This document shows positions 7,228 to 14,489 of a stretch of DNA of 22,001 nucleotides, in pieces. Made by a program: the position numbers and the translations under genes. The notes beneath the pieces were generated by a model. It searched no databases and was not told where the DNA came from. It saw only the letters and a program-made list of their open reading frames with translations. The first letter of the stretch is position 1. Each line of letters begins with the position of its first letter. This DNA is from JANXXV01 sp038230275 (GTDB lineage: Bacteria > Acidobacteriota > Terriglobia > Bryobacterales > Bryobacteraceae): NCBI GenBank assembly GCA_038230275.1, contig JBBRNO010000114.1:1-22001 (forward strand), written 5' to 3'.

Positions 7228-8520
7228 TCAAGGCGATGTACTGAACCGTGTACTGAGCCGCTTTGCCGCCCGGCGATCCAAAACGAATGCGATCGCCCCT
7301 GCCAGCAGCACTGGTACGATCTCCAGCGGCCTGACCCACCACGGGTGATCGAACCCGCCCATGCCCGTCAATTGAAGATTGGCGGCGGTGCAATAAGCCA
7401 GCAGGACCGTTGTGACGGCTGTGATTCCCCAAACGCTGGGTTGCAGGGAAATAAACGGAACCAGCAATACCAGGTACCACGGATTGACCACCGGAGAGAT
7501 CAGAAACAGCGCCGCCAGCAGCAGGTCACCCCGGACGGGTACGGTTCCCGCATTTTTCAAGAGCCACCACACATAGAACGCCAGGAATAGCACGGCGCAA
7601 GCGATGCGGCCTCCGATTCCCCCGAACCAATCGCTAAGTAGGGCGAAGACGAAGCTGTTAAACTCCCAACCGGAAGCAAACGTGATCATCGAGGCGGCGT
7701 CTGAGCTGCCGCGAATCAGGAAAGGAAGATACATCGCCAGCAGCACGGCGGCGAAGATTGCCCAGACCCTTGCCCGTTTACGCCACAAAAGCGCTGGTAT
7801 CAGCAGAATGACGAAGAACCGCGCGGCCACCGCCACGCCCAGCAGACCAGCCGCGGTTCCCGGCCTTCGCGCGGCGAGTCTTTCCATGCCTGCGAACAGC
7901 AAAAACGCCGCCAGTACGTCGGTATGCGAAGTGAACGCGATTTCTTTCAGCAGCAACGGGCTCCACGCGTAGAGAACCAGGCCCGCCGCGGGTCCGAGGA
8001 TCTTCCATAAAACCAAGAGCAGACCCAAGTCGGCAGCCAGAAACAGCAGCTTCATGGGCCACAATTCGCCGGGTGAAATCCAGTAGCTCATCAGAAACAC
8101 CAGCTCGCACGCCGGGCCGTAAATCGTTGGGAGTTCGGGAAAATTGATGCGGCTCAGGATGTCCCCGAATTCAGGGGGAACTGTATCGTCGCCAAAGGAT
8201 GCCGCCGGCGGATGCTGGTACGGATTTCCGGTCAGTGCAAAGGTGCGTCCATCCCAGAGATAGCGGTAAAAATCGTCTTCGTAAATCGGCTGCCCCAGAA
8301 ATCCGATGAGCCGGAACACCACCGCATAGGCCACGATCCAACGGAGGTTCGCAGGAGAGACGCCGCGCTTTTTGAGTGCCAGGAATGCTGCTATACAAGC
8401 GCCGGAAGCAACCGCCAGACAACCGTAGAACAGAACCAGTGGCAGCGCTTGCGGTTGCCGGGATGCCCAGGCTAGGACGGCATAGGCAATCGCCGCAGCC
8501 AAACCAAGGACCGGCAGCAT
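7228..8520 (-). CDS. Polytopic GT-C-type glycosyltransferase (polyprenyl-phosphate-sugar dependent, DUF2029/GT87-like)
   Basis: The product is 430 aa with about ten to twelve hydrophobic segments and a basic C-terminal tail. The loop after the second or third membrane segment carries the acidic motif EDDFYRYLWDGR (81-92), the signature of GT-C mannosyltransferase-like enzymes, with Glu81-Asp82-Asp83 as the likely catalytic/metal acids. NPYQHPP follows shortly after, also typical. Later segments such as AFTSHTDVLAAFLLFAGMERL and ISPVVNPWYLVLLVPF are characteristic of the group. Such enzymes use lipid-linked sugars on the outer face of the inner membrane; donor and acceptor cannot be told here. 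The start ATG is nine bases after the OmpA-like gene's stop, without a strong Shine-Dalgarno, so translation may be coupled. Confidence 0.8.
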   Translation of the reverse strand: MLPVLGLAAAIAYAVLAWASRQPQALPLVLFYGCLAVASGACIAAFLALKKRGVSPANLRWIVAYAVVFRLIGFLGQPIYEDDFYRYLWDGRTFALTGNPYQHPPAASFGDDTVPPEFGDILSRINFPELPTIYGPACELVFLMSYWISPGELWPMKLLFLAADLGLLLVLWKILGPAAGLVLYAWSPLLLKEIAFTSHTDVLAAFLLFAGMERLAARRPGTAAGLLGVAVAARFFVILLIPALLWRKRARVWAIFAAVLLAMYLPFLIRGSSDAASMITFASGWEFNSFVFALLSDWFGGIGGRIACAVLFLAFYVWWLLKNAGTVPVRGDLLLAALFLISPVVNPWYLVLLVPFISLQPSVWGITAVTTVLLAYCTAANLQLTGMGGFDHPWWVRPLEIVPVLLAGAIAFVLDRRAAKRLSTRFSTSP

Positions 8521-8529
8521 TTAGCGAGA

Positions 8530-9408
8530 CTAGAACTTCACCAGCTCAATCCGGCTGTTCTTGGTCCCATCGGTCATGGGTTTTGTGTCGCCCATCCCCA
8601 ATATGGAGAGCCGGGCTTTATCGATCCCGTGGCTCAACAGCCAGGCGGCCACTGCTGATGCTTGTCGTTGCGATGCCGACATGTTCGCAGCTTTATCGCC
8701 AGCGGTGGCGGTGTACCCTTCAACACGAATCCGGAGATCCGGCTGCCTTACCAGGAAGGCGTCGATGTCGGTCAAAATCTTCTCCGACTCAGCCGACAGT
8801 TCATGCTCTTTATCGAAAGCTAAGCCGTGAAGCACTACCCGGCCGGTCTTAGACATTTCTTCCGCCATCGCATCGCTGCTGGCCTGCGTTTCCATTGGTA
8901 CTTTCAATGCGGTCTGAATGTAGGCCGAGTACTCGTCGTACATATAGGTGGAAACCTGCACCCACTGGTTGTCTTTTAGGCCCGTAGTAATCGGAAAATC
9001 GTCACCGTCTTTGCCGTAGAACACAGTCTTGTATCCAGCCTTGGCAAGGTTGGCATCGGAAAGCTTGACGATCTGCGGTAGCGTGATACGCGCCGGACAA
9101 AGGTAGTAGATGATCTCCGCCGTTCCATCCATCGCTTCCTTCTGGATGGCGCCGTCCGGCGTGGCACCCACCTGGATCTCCAACCCATCGGCTTCTTTAC
9201 TTTCACATTGAATGATGCTGCAGCCGGGAATCCGGGCTAGCAGGGGGGAATCTTTACACCCCGCCTCGTCTTCGCCCAGCTTGATCTTCTCGGGCAGCGC
9301 GTCTTTCCCGGCGACATGCTTGGCCGTGGGAGGCACTACTTGCGCCGCCAGCGAGCCGCAAAAAATCAAGAAACATCCCAACGCGATTAAATTAGAAACA
9401 GCCTTCAT
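8530..9408 (-). CDS. Secreted OmpA/MotB-domain protein with an altered peptidoglycan-binding site
   Basis: The product is 292 aa with a Sec signal peptide (hydrophobic core about 6-20, cleavage near AAQ at 21-23; no good lipobox). Residues about 35-180 form a domain I do not recognise, with four cysteines (51, 63, 68, 104) that could pair in the periplasm. Residues about 188-292 are an OmpA-like C-terminal domain: VVLHGLAFDKEHELSAES, RIRVEGYTATAGDKA, SASQRQASAVAAWLLSHGI and the final NSRIEL with Arg286. In the usual GHTD..G loop the aspartate that contacts diaminopimelate is replaced by Ala234 (GYTATAG); the following LS..RA segment is also altered (MSASQRQA). Peptidoglycan binding may be weakened or changed. 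It is the first gene of the minus-strand operon with the glycosyltransferase and partner-switch pair. Confidence 0.85.
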   Translation of the reverse strand: MKAVSNLIALGCFLIFCGSLAAQVVPPTAKHVAGKDALPEKIKLGEDEAGCKDSPLLARIPGCSIIQCESKEADGLEIQVGATPDGAIQKEAMDGTAEIIYYLCPARITLPQIVKLSDANLAKAGYKTVFYGKDGDDFPITTGLKDNQWVQVSTYMYDEYSAYIQTALKVPMETQASSDAMAEEMSKTGRVVLHGLAFDKEHELSAESEKILTDIDAFLVRQPDLRIRVEGYTATAGDKAANMSASQRQASAVAAWLLSHGIDKARLSILGMGDTKPMTDGTKNSRIELVKF

Positions 9409-9438
9409 AAATGTACGCAGACTTATAGCTTTGCCAGA

Positions 9439-9467
9439 ACTATACCAAGCCTCTGCGTCAAGATCAA
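9439..9467 (-). promoter_or_regulatory. Sigma-70-type promoter before the OmpA-like gene
   Basis: On the minus strand a -35 box TTGATC (9467-9462) and a -10 box TATAGT (9444-9439) are separated by exactly 17 bases. The -10 lies about 31 bases upstream of the ATG at 9408, giving a short leader. It would drive the OmpA-glycosyltransferase-RsbW-RsbV gene row. Confidence 0.6.
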
Positions 9468-9484
9468 CCGCGCTGATGCGGGTA

Positions 9485-9519
9485 CTATGCCTAGAACTAA
9501 GGTACTCCTAGTTCTAAGA
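9485..9519. repeat. AT-rich near-duplicate palindromic motif after the rhamnonate-dehydratase-like gene
   Basis: Arms TAGAACTA (9492-9499) and TAGTTCTA (9509-9516) are perfectly complementary with a 9-base spacer. The same stretch also reads as a tandem near-repeat: GGTACT.CCTAG..CTA occurs twice, the first copy with three extra bases and AA where the second has TT. It is strikingly AT-rich for this DNA. It could be the end-of-transcript hairpin of the upstream minus-strand gene or an operator; nothing in the sequence decides. Confidence 0.4.
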
Positions 9520-9538
9520 AGATCCTGCTATGTGCTTA

Positions 9539-10783
9539 CTAGGAAACGACGAAATCAAAGCCAAACCCCGGCGTATCCGGAGGCCGCATATAGAGTCCTT
9601 CCGGTCCCTTGGAAATATGGAAGCTTTCCGCCCACATTTCGTACACTTCCTTGGGTCCGCCGGGCGCCGGCATGAACTGTTCGGCCCAGGGACAGTTGGT
9701 GGTTGCCATGATGTAGTGGATGGCTTCGTTGAGTCCGCCGCCGTGCGGGATCACCGGAATGTCGTAAGCCGCCGCCAACGCGCCGATGCGGCGTAGTTCC
9801 GTGAGACCGCCACACCAGCCGATATCGGGCTGCCAGATGCTGGCGCTGCGGTTTTCCAGCAATTGGCGGAAGCCGTAGCGGGTGTATTCGTGTTCGCCGG
9901 TTGCGATACGGGTGGACTTGATGGCGGCGTTCAACCGGCCGAAGCCGGCATAATCGTGCGGTTGCAGCACCTCTTCCATCCAGTAGACTTTGTAGGGCTC
10001 CAGCAGTTCGGCCATTTCGAGGGTGTAGCGTTCGGTCCAGGCCATCCAGCAATCCAGCATGATGTCGCCATCGGCGCCCAGCAGATCCCGGGTCCGTCTC
10101 ACCAGTTCCAGGTTCTTGCGCATGCCTTCCTTGCCGTCGGCCGGCCCATGGGGAATGGCAAGCTTCAGCCTTTGGAACCCGGCTTCGCGATGCTGCACGA
10201 TGTCGTTCCCGGTGCAGTAGGAGGGAATCCGAGTCTTCGTTTCACCACCCAACAGCTTGTACACCGGCATTCCCGTGGCGTTGCCGATCAGGTCCCACAG
10301 CGCCAGATCGACCCCGCTAATGGCATTGATGACCACACCGGCCCGCCCGTAATACATGGTGGATCGCCACATAATGTCCCACAGTTTTTCGACGTTGAAT
10401 GGATCCTCGCCGATCAGCAGCTTGGACAGGTGTTTTTCAACGATGATGCCTCCGGCCGGACCGCCGTGGCCGTATCCCTTTACGCCTTTGTCGGTGGAGA
10501 TCTCTACTGTGAATCCGCCCATTTCCGGCGTGCCGGCCATGAACAGGGAGCGTTCGGCCTTGTATTTCGGATAAATGGACATTGGGTTTGCCACTTCTAC
10601 GCCGCCGGTGGACCAGGAACCCGGCGAGGGCGTATAAGCAGGGGCCGGCTTACGCGGTTTGGTGGACACCAGCCGTACGCCCGTAATCTTCAGCTTGCTC
10701 TTTTCGCCCTGAAAGGCAAGTGCGGGCAGTGCGATGGCACCCACGGCACCCATGGTTAAAAATTCTCTTCGGTTCACGTTCAT
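9539..10783 (-). CDS. Tat-exported enolase-superfamily dehydratase, L-rhamnonate-dehydratase-like
   Basis: The product is 414 aa with a Tat signal (NRREFLTMG, hydrophobic GAIALPALAF). The catalytic barrel matches the mandelate-racemase subgroup and is closest, by recall, to L-rhamnonate dehydratase: KLAIPHGPADGKEGMRKNLE, MLDCWMAW, GEHEYTRYGFR, QPDIGWCGGLTEL and IPHGG are near-diagnostic. Metal ligands are Asp244, Glu270 and Glu297; the Asp320-His347 pair is the catalytic dyad, all with family-typical spacing. The enzyme would remove water from a 6-deoxy-sugar acid, but characterised RhmD enzymes are cytoplasmic, whereas this one carries an export signal. Start: GTAGGAG abuts the ATG at 10783 directly, so the GTG two codons later (10777, six-base spacing) may be the true start. 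The GGAG can pair with a CTCC three bases upstream, which might mask it. No other rhamnose genes are adjacent. Confidence 0.88.
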   Translation of the reverse strand: MNVNRREFLTMGAVGAIALPALAFQGEKSKLKITGVRLVSTKPRKPAPAYTPSPGSWSTGGVEVANPMSIYPKYKAERSLFMAGTPEMGGFTVEISTDKGVKGYGHGGPAGGIIVEKHLSKLLIGEDPFNVEKLWDIMWRSTMYYGRAGVVINAISGVDLALWDLIGNATGMPVYKLLGGETKTRIPSYCTGNDIVQHREAGFQRLKLAIPHGPADGKEGMRKNLELVRRTRDLLGADGDIMLDCWMAWTERYTLEMAELLEPYKVYWMEEVLQPHDYAGFGRLNAAIKSTRIATGEHEYTRYGFRQLLENRSASIWQPDIGWCGGLTELRRIGALAAAYDIPVIPHGGGLNEAIHYIMATTNCPWAEQFMPAPGGPKEVYEMWAESFHISKGPEGLYMRPPDTPGFGFDFVVS

Positions 10784-10830
10784 CTCCTACGGAGGAAACA
10801 GTATCATCAAAGATGCCGGTTCACCAAGCG

Positions 10831-11352
10831 ATGGACCCAGAAATCAACCCGGAGTCTGCAGTTGAACGGCGTCTCCGAGCCTGGACGAAGTTGTACTCCG
10901 CAGTGGCCGTGGCGTGGCCCGGATACTGGCGCTGCGTCCGCCGTTCGGAGGCGCCGTTCAACTGCAGGCGCCGGACTTCTTTCGCCGTGTAGCCGAGACG
11001 CTCGAGACTGACTTAAGTGTGGAGAATCTGGCCGATGTATGGAACGCCAACGGCAAGATCGCGGAAGCGGCGGCGCTGCGCAGGCGGCGCTACGACCGGA
11101 TGCCGGCGGATTCGCCGGAGGGGAACGGTGCCTGCGAGGCACTGGCGATGCTGTACAGGGTTGCAAGCCGTTCTAGCCCAGGGAGCGCGTGTCCAGTATT
11201 GCGGACAACCGTGGCCGGCGAACTGCCATGTCTGGATCTACTTTGACGTAGTCCTCGATTGCGAAAAACTACAGACTGCCCACGAACTGGCCCAATGTGT
11301 TGAGATCCACGATCACCGCGGTACGCCCGATGGCCCGAACACGACGCCGTAA
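10831..11352 (+). pseudogene. Decayed gene of unknown function, two frameshifts
   Basis: The space between the enolase gene and the next methyltransferase is filled by one disrupted reading on the plus strand. It begins at ATG 10831 (MDPEINPESAVERRLRAWTK, LYSAVAVAWP), shifts frame near 10910, continues as LQAPDFFRRVAETLETDLSV then ENLADVWNANGKIAEAAALR up to about 11160, and shifts back to RVQYCGQPWPANCHVWIYFD then ELAQCVEIHDHRGTPDG before a TAA at 11352. Each segment looks like genuine protein and the segments follow without gaps, so I read one gene with two opposite frame shifts and probably a lost C-terminus. I do not recognise the family. A 23-base inverted repeat lies inside its first part. 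Confidence 0.55.
10856..10967. repeat. Inverted repeat, 23-base arms with one mismatch, 66-base spacer
   Basis: The left arm (10856-10878) begins CTGCAGTTGAACGGCG and the right arm (10945-10967) ends CGCCGTTCAACTGCAG. Over 23 bases only one position fails to pair. The arms are separated by 66 bases and flank the first frameshift of the decayed gene at 10831-11352. A transcript could fold into a long stem. It could equally be an inverted duplication linked to the damage of this gene. Confidence 0.75.
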
Positions 11353-11383
11353 TGGGAATTCATCCGGCGTATTCTGGTAGGAA

Positions 11384-12091
11384 ATGAAATCATCCGTGAA
11401 AGAAATCCGCGAGAGATTCGACAACGATGTCGAGCGATTTTCCAACCTGGAAACCGGGCAAACGGCCACCATGGATTCCGCCATGGTGCTGGATCTGATT
11501 GCGCAAACCGCGGCGAAGACGAATCCGCGGGCGAAGGCGATTCTGGACGTGGGCTGTGGCGCAGGGAACTACACGTTAAAAGTGCTGGAGTATCTGCCGG
11601 ATCTCCAATGCACATTGGTGGACCTGAGCGCCCCGATGCTGGAACGGGCACGGGCGCGAGTGACAGCCGCAACCGCGGGAAAGGTGGCGACGCTGCAAGG
11701 GGACATTCGGGAATTAGAACTGGGCTCCGGGCAGTTCGATGTAATTGTCGCGGCCGCGGTGCTGCATCACCTGCGCGAAGACGCGGAGTGGGAACTGGTA
11801 TTCAAGAAGTTCTACCGATGCCTGCGGCCCGGCGGGTCTATTTGGATTTCCGATCTGGTGTCACACGCGGTTCCGGAGGTTCAGCATGTGATGTGGCGCC
11901 GGTATGGCGACTACCTGGCCGCGTTCAAGGACGAAGCCTACCGCGATCATGTGTACGCCTATGTGGAGCGGGAAGACACACCGAAGCCGTTGTTATTCCA
12001 GTGCGATCTGCTGCGGCGTGTAGGCTTTGAAGAAGTGGAGATCCTGCATAAAAACGCCGTCTTCGCCGCGTTTGGCGCACTAAGGACTTAG
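11384..12091 (+). CDS. Class I SAM-dependent methyltransferase
   Basis: The product is 235 aa, starting at ATG 11384 with GTAGGA just upstream. The SAM-binding motif I is ILDVGCGAGNYT (53-64), followed by an acidic strand CTLVDLSAPMLERA, motif II/III GQFDVIVAAAVLHHL and LRPGGSIWISDLVSH. The N-terminal RFDNDVERFSNLETGQTATM and the overall length resemble the CmoA/tRNA-cmo5U-related methyltransferase group, but the specific residues that bind carboxy-SAM cannot be confirmed by eye, so only the fold-level function is claimed. The C-terminus contains FQCDLLRRVGFEEVEILHKN, typical of small-molecule class I enzymes. Its stop codon overlaps by three or four bases with the stop of the convergent DUF1624 gene. 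It stands alone downstream of a decayed gene. Confidence 0.85.
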   Translation: MKSSVKEIRERFDNDVERFSNLETGQTATMDSAMVLDLIAQTAAKTNPRAKAILDVGCGAGNYTLKVLEYLPDLQCTLVDLSAPMLERARARVTAATAGKVATLQGDIRELELGSGQFDVIVAAAVLHHLREDAEWELVFKKFYRCLRPGGSIWISDLVSHAVPEVQHVMWRRYGDYLAAFKDEAYRDHVYAYVEREDTPKPLLFQCDLLRRVGFEEVEILHKNAVFAAFGALRT

Positions 12092-13239
12092 AATAGCCGC
12101 CACAGTGATTCCTGCGGCTTGCCGGACTTGAACCGCCGGTACCACACACAGACGGGATAGAGAACGGCCAGCGCCACAATCCACATCACGTAGGCCATTA
12201 CCAGAGGGGCCGCCGTCTGGAAAAAGACGAAGCCGAAAATCATCAACAGGTAGAAATGTGCCAGGTAGAAGAAGAGCGGTGTCTGTCCGAATACCATCAG
12301 CGGCGATCGCGCCGAGCGGACCACTTCCGGCAAGCGCATCAATAAGGCTAACAAGAGCAGATCTACACCTACCGCGATTGTCCAGAACACAAGCGAAGGC
12401 GGATATTTGACGTTATTCAAGAATTCGATCCAACCCGCGTTGCGCGGCAGAGTAATATTGCCCCAGCCGCCGAGAGCCCGCAACCCGACACCAAAAAATA
12501 GCAGCGCGGCTCCGAATAACCAGACGTTTTTCCGGGACGACGGAGCAGCCTTCCACCAGTAGCCGAAGGCCATACCAAGCGCCGACACGGCGAGCCACGG
12601 AATTAGCGGGTACATCACGACCATGTGATGGGAGATGCCGGGGGCAAGCACCATCGTCTCCCACACCGGTCCCACTTTGCCAGAGGCGGGCAGCAGCGAA
12701 TTGGTGGCGTAGACACACAGCGCGGTGACGGCGAGCCACATCCAGGGGCGCAGCAGCAACAGAAGCGAGCAAACCATCATGACCGCTCCCAGGCCCGACA
12801 AGGTAATGAAGCCCCACAGCAGCTGGGTGCCATCAGTAGGAGGCGCTTGGGTAATGCGGCTCAGGCTGATAGCGGGGCCCTTCAGGAAGTTCTGCAGGAA
12901 GAGGATGGGAGTTTCCAGAACCTGCCCGGTAAGAAAGATCGCCAGTCCGCGCAGTGCTGTGCGCTGGACGATCTGCGCCGTGGTCCAACCGGAGTCGCGC
13001 CGGGAGATGGCGAACCAATAAATGCCGGCGCCCATCAAAAAGAAGAATCCGGGAGCGCAGAGATGGGTAATCAAGCGGGTCAAGAACGGGAACGCGCCGC
13101 TATACAAACTGATGGCTCCATTCCAGAATTCGATGGAGTGCTGCCGGGCGATGAAGGCGCTGGCATGATCGATCGCCATGATGATCATGATGAGCCCGCG
13201 GAGGGAATCTACCGCCGCAATTCGGGAACTGGTGTTCAA
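12088..13239 (-). CDS. DUF1624 / HGSNAT-like polytopic membrane protein (acyltransferase-like)
   Basis: The product is about 383 aa with around ten membrane segments. The N-terminal block RIAAVDSLRGLIMIIMAIDH contains the D-S-L-R-G and A-I-D-H pattern typical of DUF1624 / heparan-alpha-glucosaminide N-acetyltransferase catalytic domains, which move acetyl groups across a membrane onto sugars. The histidine of this block is the presumed acetyl-carrying residue by analogy. No ATG is suitable: I choose the TTG at 13239, with GGGG five bases upstream, lying two bases beyond the upstream enolase stop; a TTG at 13266 would extend it by nine residues and overlap that gene. Either way the two genes are tightly coupled. 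The substrate is unknown. Confidence 0.85.
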   Translation of the reverse strand: MNTSSRIAAVDSLRGLIMIIMAIDHASAFIARQHSIEFWNGAISLYSGAFPFLTRLITHLCAPGFFFLMGAGIYWFAISRRDSGWTTAQIVQRTALRGLAIFLTGQVLETPILFLQNFLKGPAISLSRITQAPPTDGTQLLWGFITLSGLGAVMMVCSLLLLLRPWMWLAVTALCVYATNSLLPASGKVGPVWETMVLAPGISHHMVVMYPLIPWLAVSALGMAFGYWWKAAPSSRKNVWLFGAALLFFGVGLRALGGWGNITLPRNAGWIEFLNNVKYPPSLVFWTIAVGVDLLLLALLMRLPEVVRSARSPLMVFGQTPLFFYLAHFYLLMIFGFVFFQTAAPLVMAYVMWIVALAVLYPVCVWYRRFKSGKPQESLWRLF

Positions 13240-13240
13240 A

Positions 13241-14473
13241 CTAGCCCCAGAATTCCTCTCCCTCAACCAGGTTCTTGCGCAGGAAATCAGGGTTGATCTC
13301 CAGGCCCAGTCCCGGAGCGGTTGGCACCTTCAACAACCCCTTGCGGACGTCCGGCGGGCTTCCGGCCGCCATCCCTTCGATGTAGTGGTTGGGACGGCCA
13401 AGCGCGCTTTCCGAGCGGTAGAAGTTCTGAATGGACGAACCGAAATGCGCGTTCGCGTAAGTGAGAATCAGCGAACCGACGTTGTGCAGCGCCACCGGAG
13501 TGCGGGTTAAGGCGGCATAGTCGGCAATCTTCTTCACGCCGGTAAATCCTCCGGCAAACGCGAGGTCGGGATGGACAATATCCACGGCCGCGGTATCGAG
13601 GAACGGACGGAATCCGCGCACCAGTTCCAGCTTCTCGCCGGTCATCAGCGTAATGCGAGTGGACCTGCGCAGGGCGGACCACGCTTCCGAATACGAAGGG
13701 TTCATGGCGTCTTCCATGAAGAGCGGATTGATGGGCTCCACAACTTTCGCCACGTTGATGGCGCTTGGGAGATCTAGCTCGTTGTGACAGTGCACGGCGA
13801 TATCGATTTCGTCGCCCACGGCCTGCCGGATATTGGCATAGGCGCGGCCGACCGACCGGATCTGGCTGCTGTCCAGTGTATTTGCATAGCGTCCGCTCTG
13901 TCCGCCAAAGGTAGGATGGATGTCGCACTTGAAGGCGGTGAATCCTTCGGGCATGGTCTTGATACGCTGGGCGAAATCGTGGCAGGACGTCTTGTCGAGC
14001 ATGTTCAATCCGACGCCGTGCGAGTACATCGGAATGGCATCGCGGAACGGTCCGCCCAGCAGGTTGCAGATGGGTAGTCCGGTGATCTTGCCAGCCAGAT
14101 CCCACAGCGCCATGTCGATGCCGCTGATGGTGGGGATGTGTGCCATGTAGGTGTGCATCAACGTGGTCAGGTTATGGAAGTGCACTTCGACGGTAAGCGG
14201 GTCCTTACCGATCAGCAACTGCTTCATAGTCTCAATGCGAGCGCGTGCCATCGGTCCGGTGGAGCCGGCTTCGCCGTATCCGGTAAGGCCGCTGTCGGTA
14301 TCGATGCGGATCAGGCAATTTCCGGCGATGTTCTTGATCGCCATGGCTCGGATGTTGGTGATTTTGACTTTGTTCAGATTGGGTGCGGCGAGCGCGTGCA
14401 GGCGGGAGAATAACGTTGCGGCGGGCAACGCGAGGGCCATGCGGAACAGGTCGCGGCGAGTCCAGGTTTGCAT
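13241..14473 (-). CDS. Tat-exported mandelate-racemase/galactonate-dehydratase-like enzyme with His in the metal site
   Basis: The product is 410 aa from ATG 14473. A Tat signal is present (TRRDLFRMALALPAATLF). The enolase-superfamily fold is clear: N-terminal capping domain with GLTGYGEAG, ISGIDMALWDLAGKITGLPI and LLGG, then the barrel. Barrel positions of the three metal ligands are His228 (in AVHCHNELD), Glu254 (LFMEDAM) and Glu280 (TGEKLE), at the usual 26-residue spacing; the first is normally Asp. The catalytic dyad Asp303 (HPDLAFAGG) and His330 (ALHNVG) is intact. The reaction is probably dehydration or epimerisation of a sugar acid, but the substrate is not assignable. Upstream on the same strand and only 16 bases away is vapC; downstream is the coupled DUF1624 gene. 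Confidence 0.87.
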   Translation of the reverse strand: MQTWTRRDLFRMALALPAATLFSRLHALAAPNLNKVKITNIRAMAIKNIAGNCLIRIDTDSGLTGYGEAGSTGPMARARIETMKQLLIGKDPLTVEVHFHNLTTLMHTYMAHIPTISGIDMALWDLAGKITGLPICNLLGGPFRDAIPMYSHGVGLNMLDKTSCHDFAQRIKTMPEGFTAFKCDIHPTFGGQSGRYANTLDSSQIRSVGRAYANIRQAVGDEIDIAVHCHNELDLPSAINVAKVVEPINPLFMEDAMNPSYSEAWSALRRSTRITLMTGEKLELVRGFRPFLDTAAVDIVHPDLAFAGGFTGVKKIADYAALTRTPVALHNVGSLILTYANAHFGSSIQNFYRSESALGRPNHYIEGMAAGSPPDVRKGLLKVPTAPGLGLEINPDFLRKNLVEGEEFWG

Positions 14474-14489
14474 AAGACGCAAGTATATA

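Noticed and set aside
9863..10759. Long (298 codons) plus-strand open frame
   Set aside because: It is the antisense shadow of the enolase-superfamily gene at 9539-10783, whose active-site motifs are unmistakable.
12625..13296. Plus-strand open frame of 223 codons
   Set aside because: It is antisense to the DUF1624 membrane gene and shows the low-complexity Gln/Gly/Arg composition of a shadow.
13287..14105. Minus-strand open frame of 272 codons in a second frame of the second enolase gene
   Set aside because: Arg/His-rich translation with no motif; the overlapping frame holds the real enzyme.
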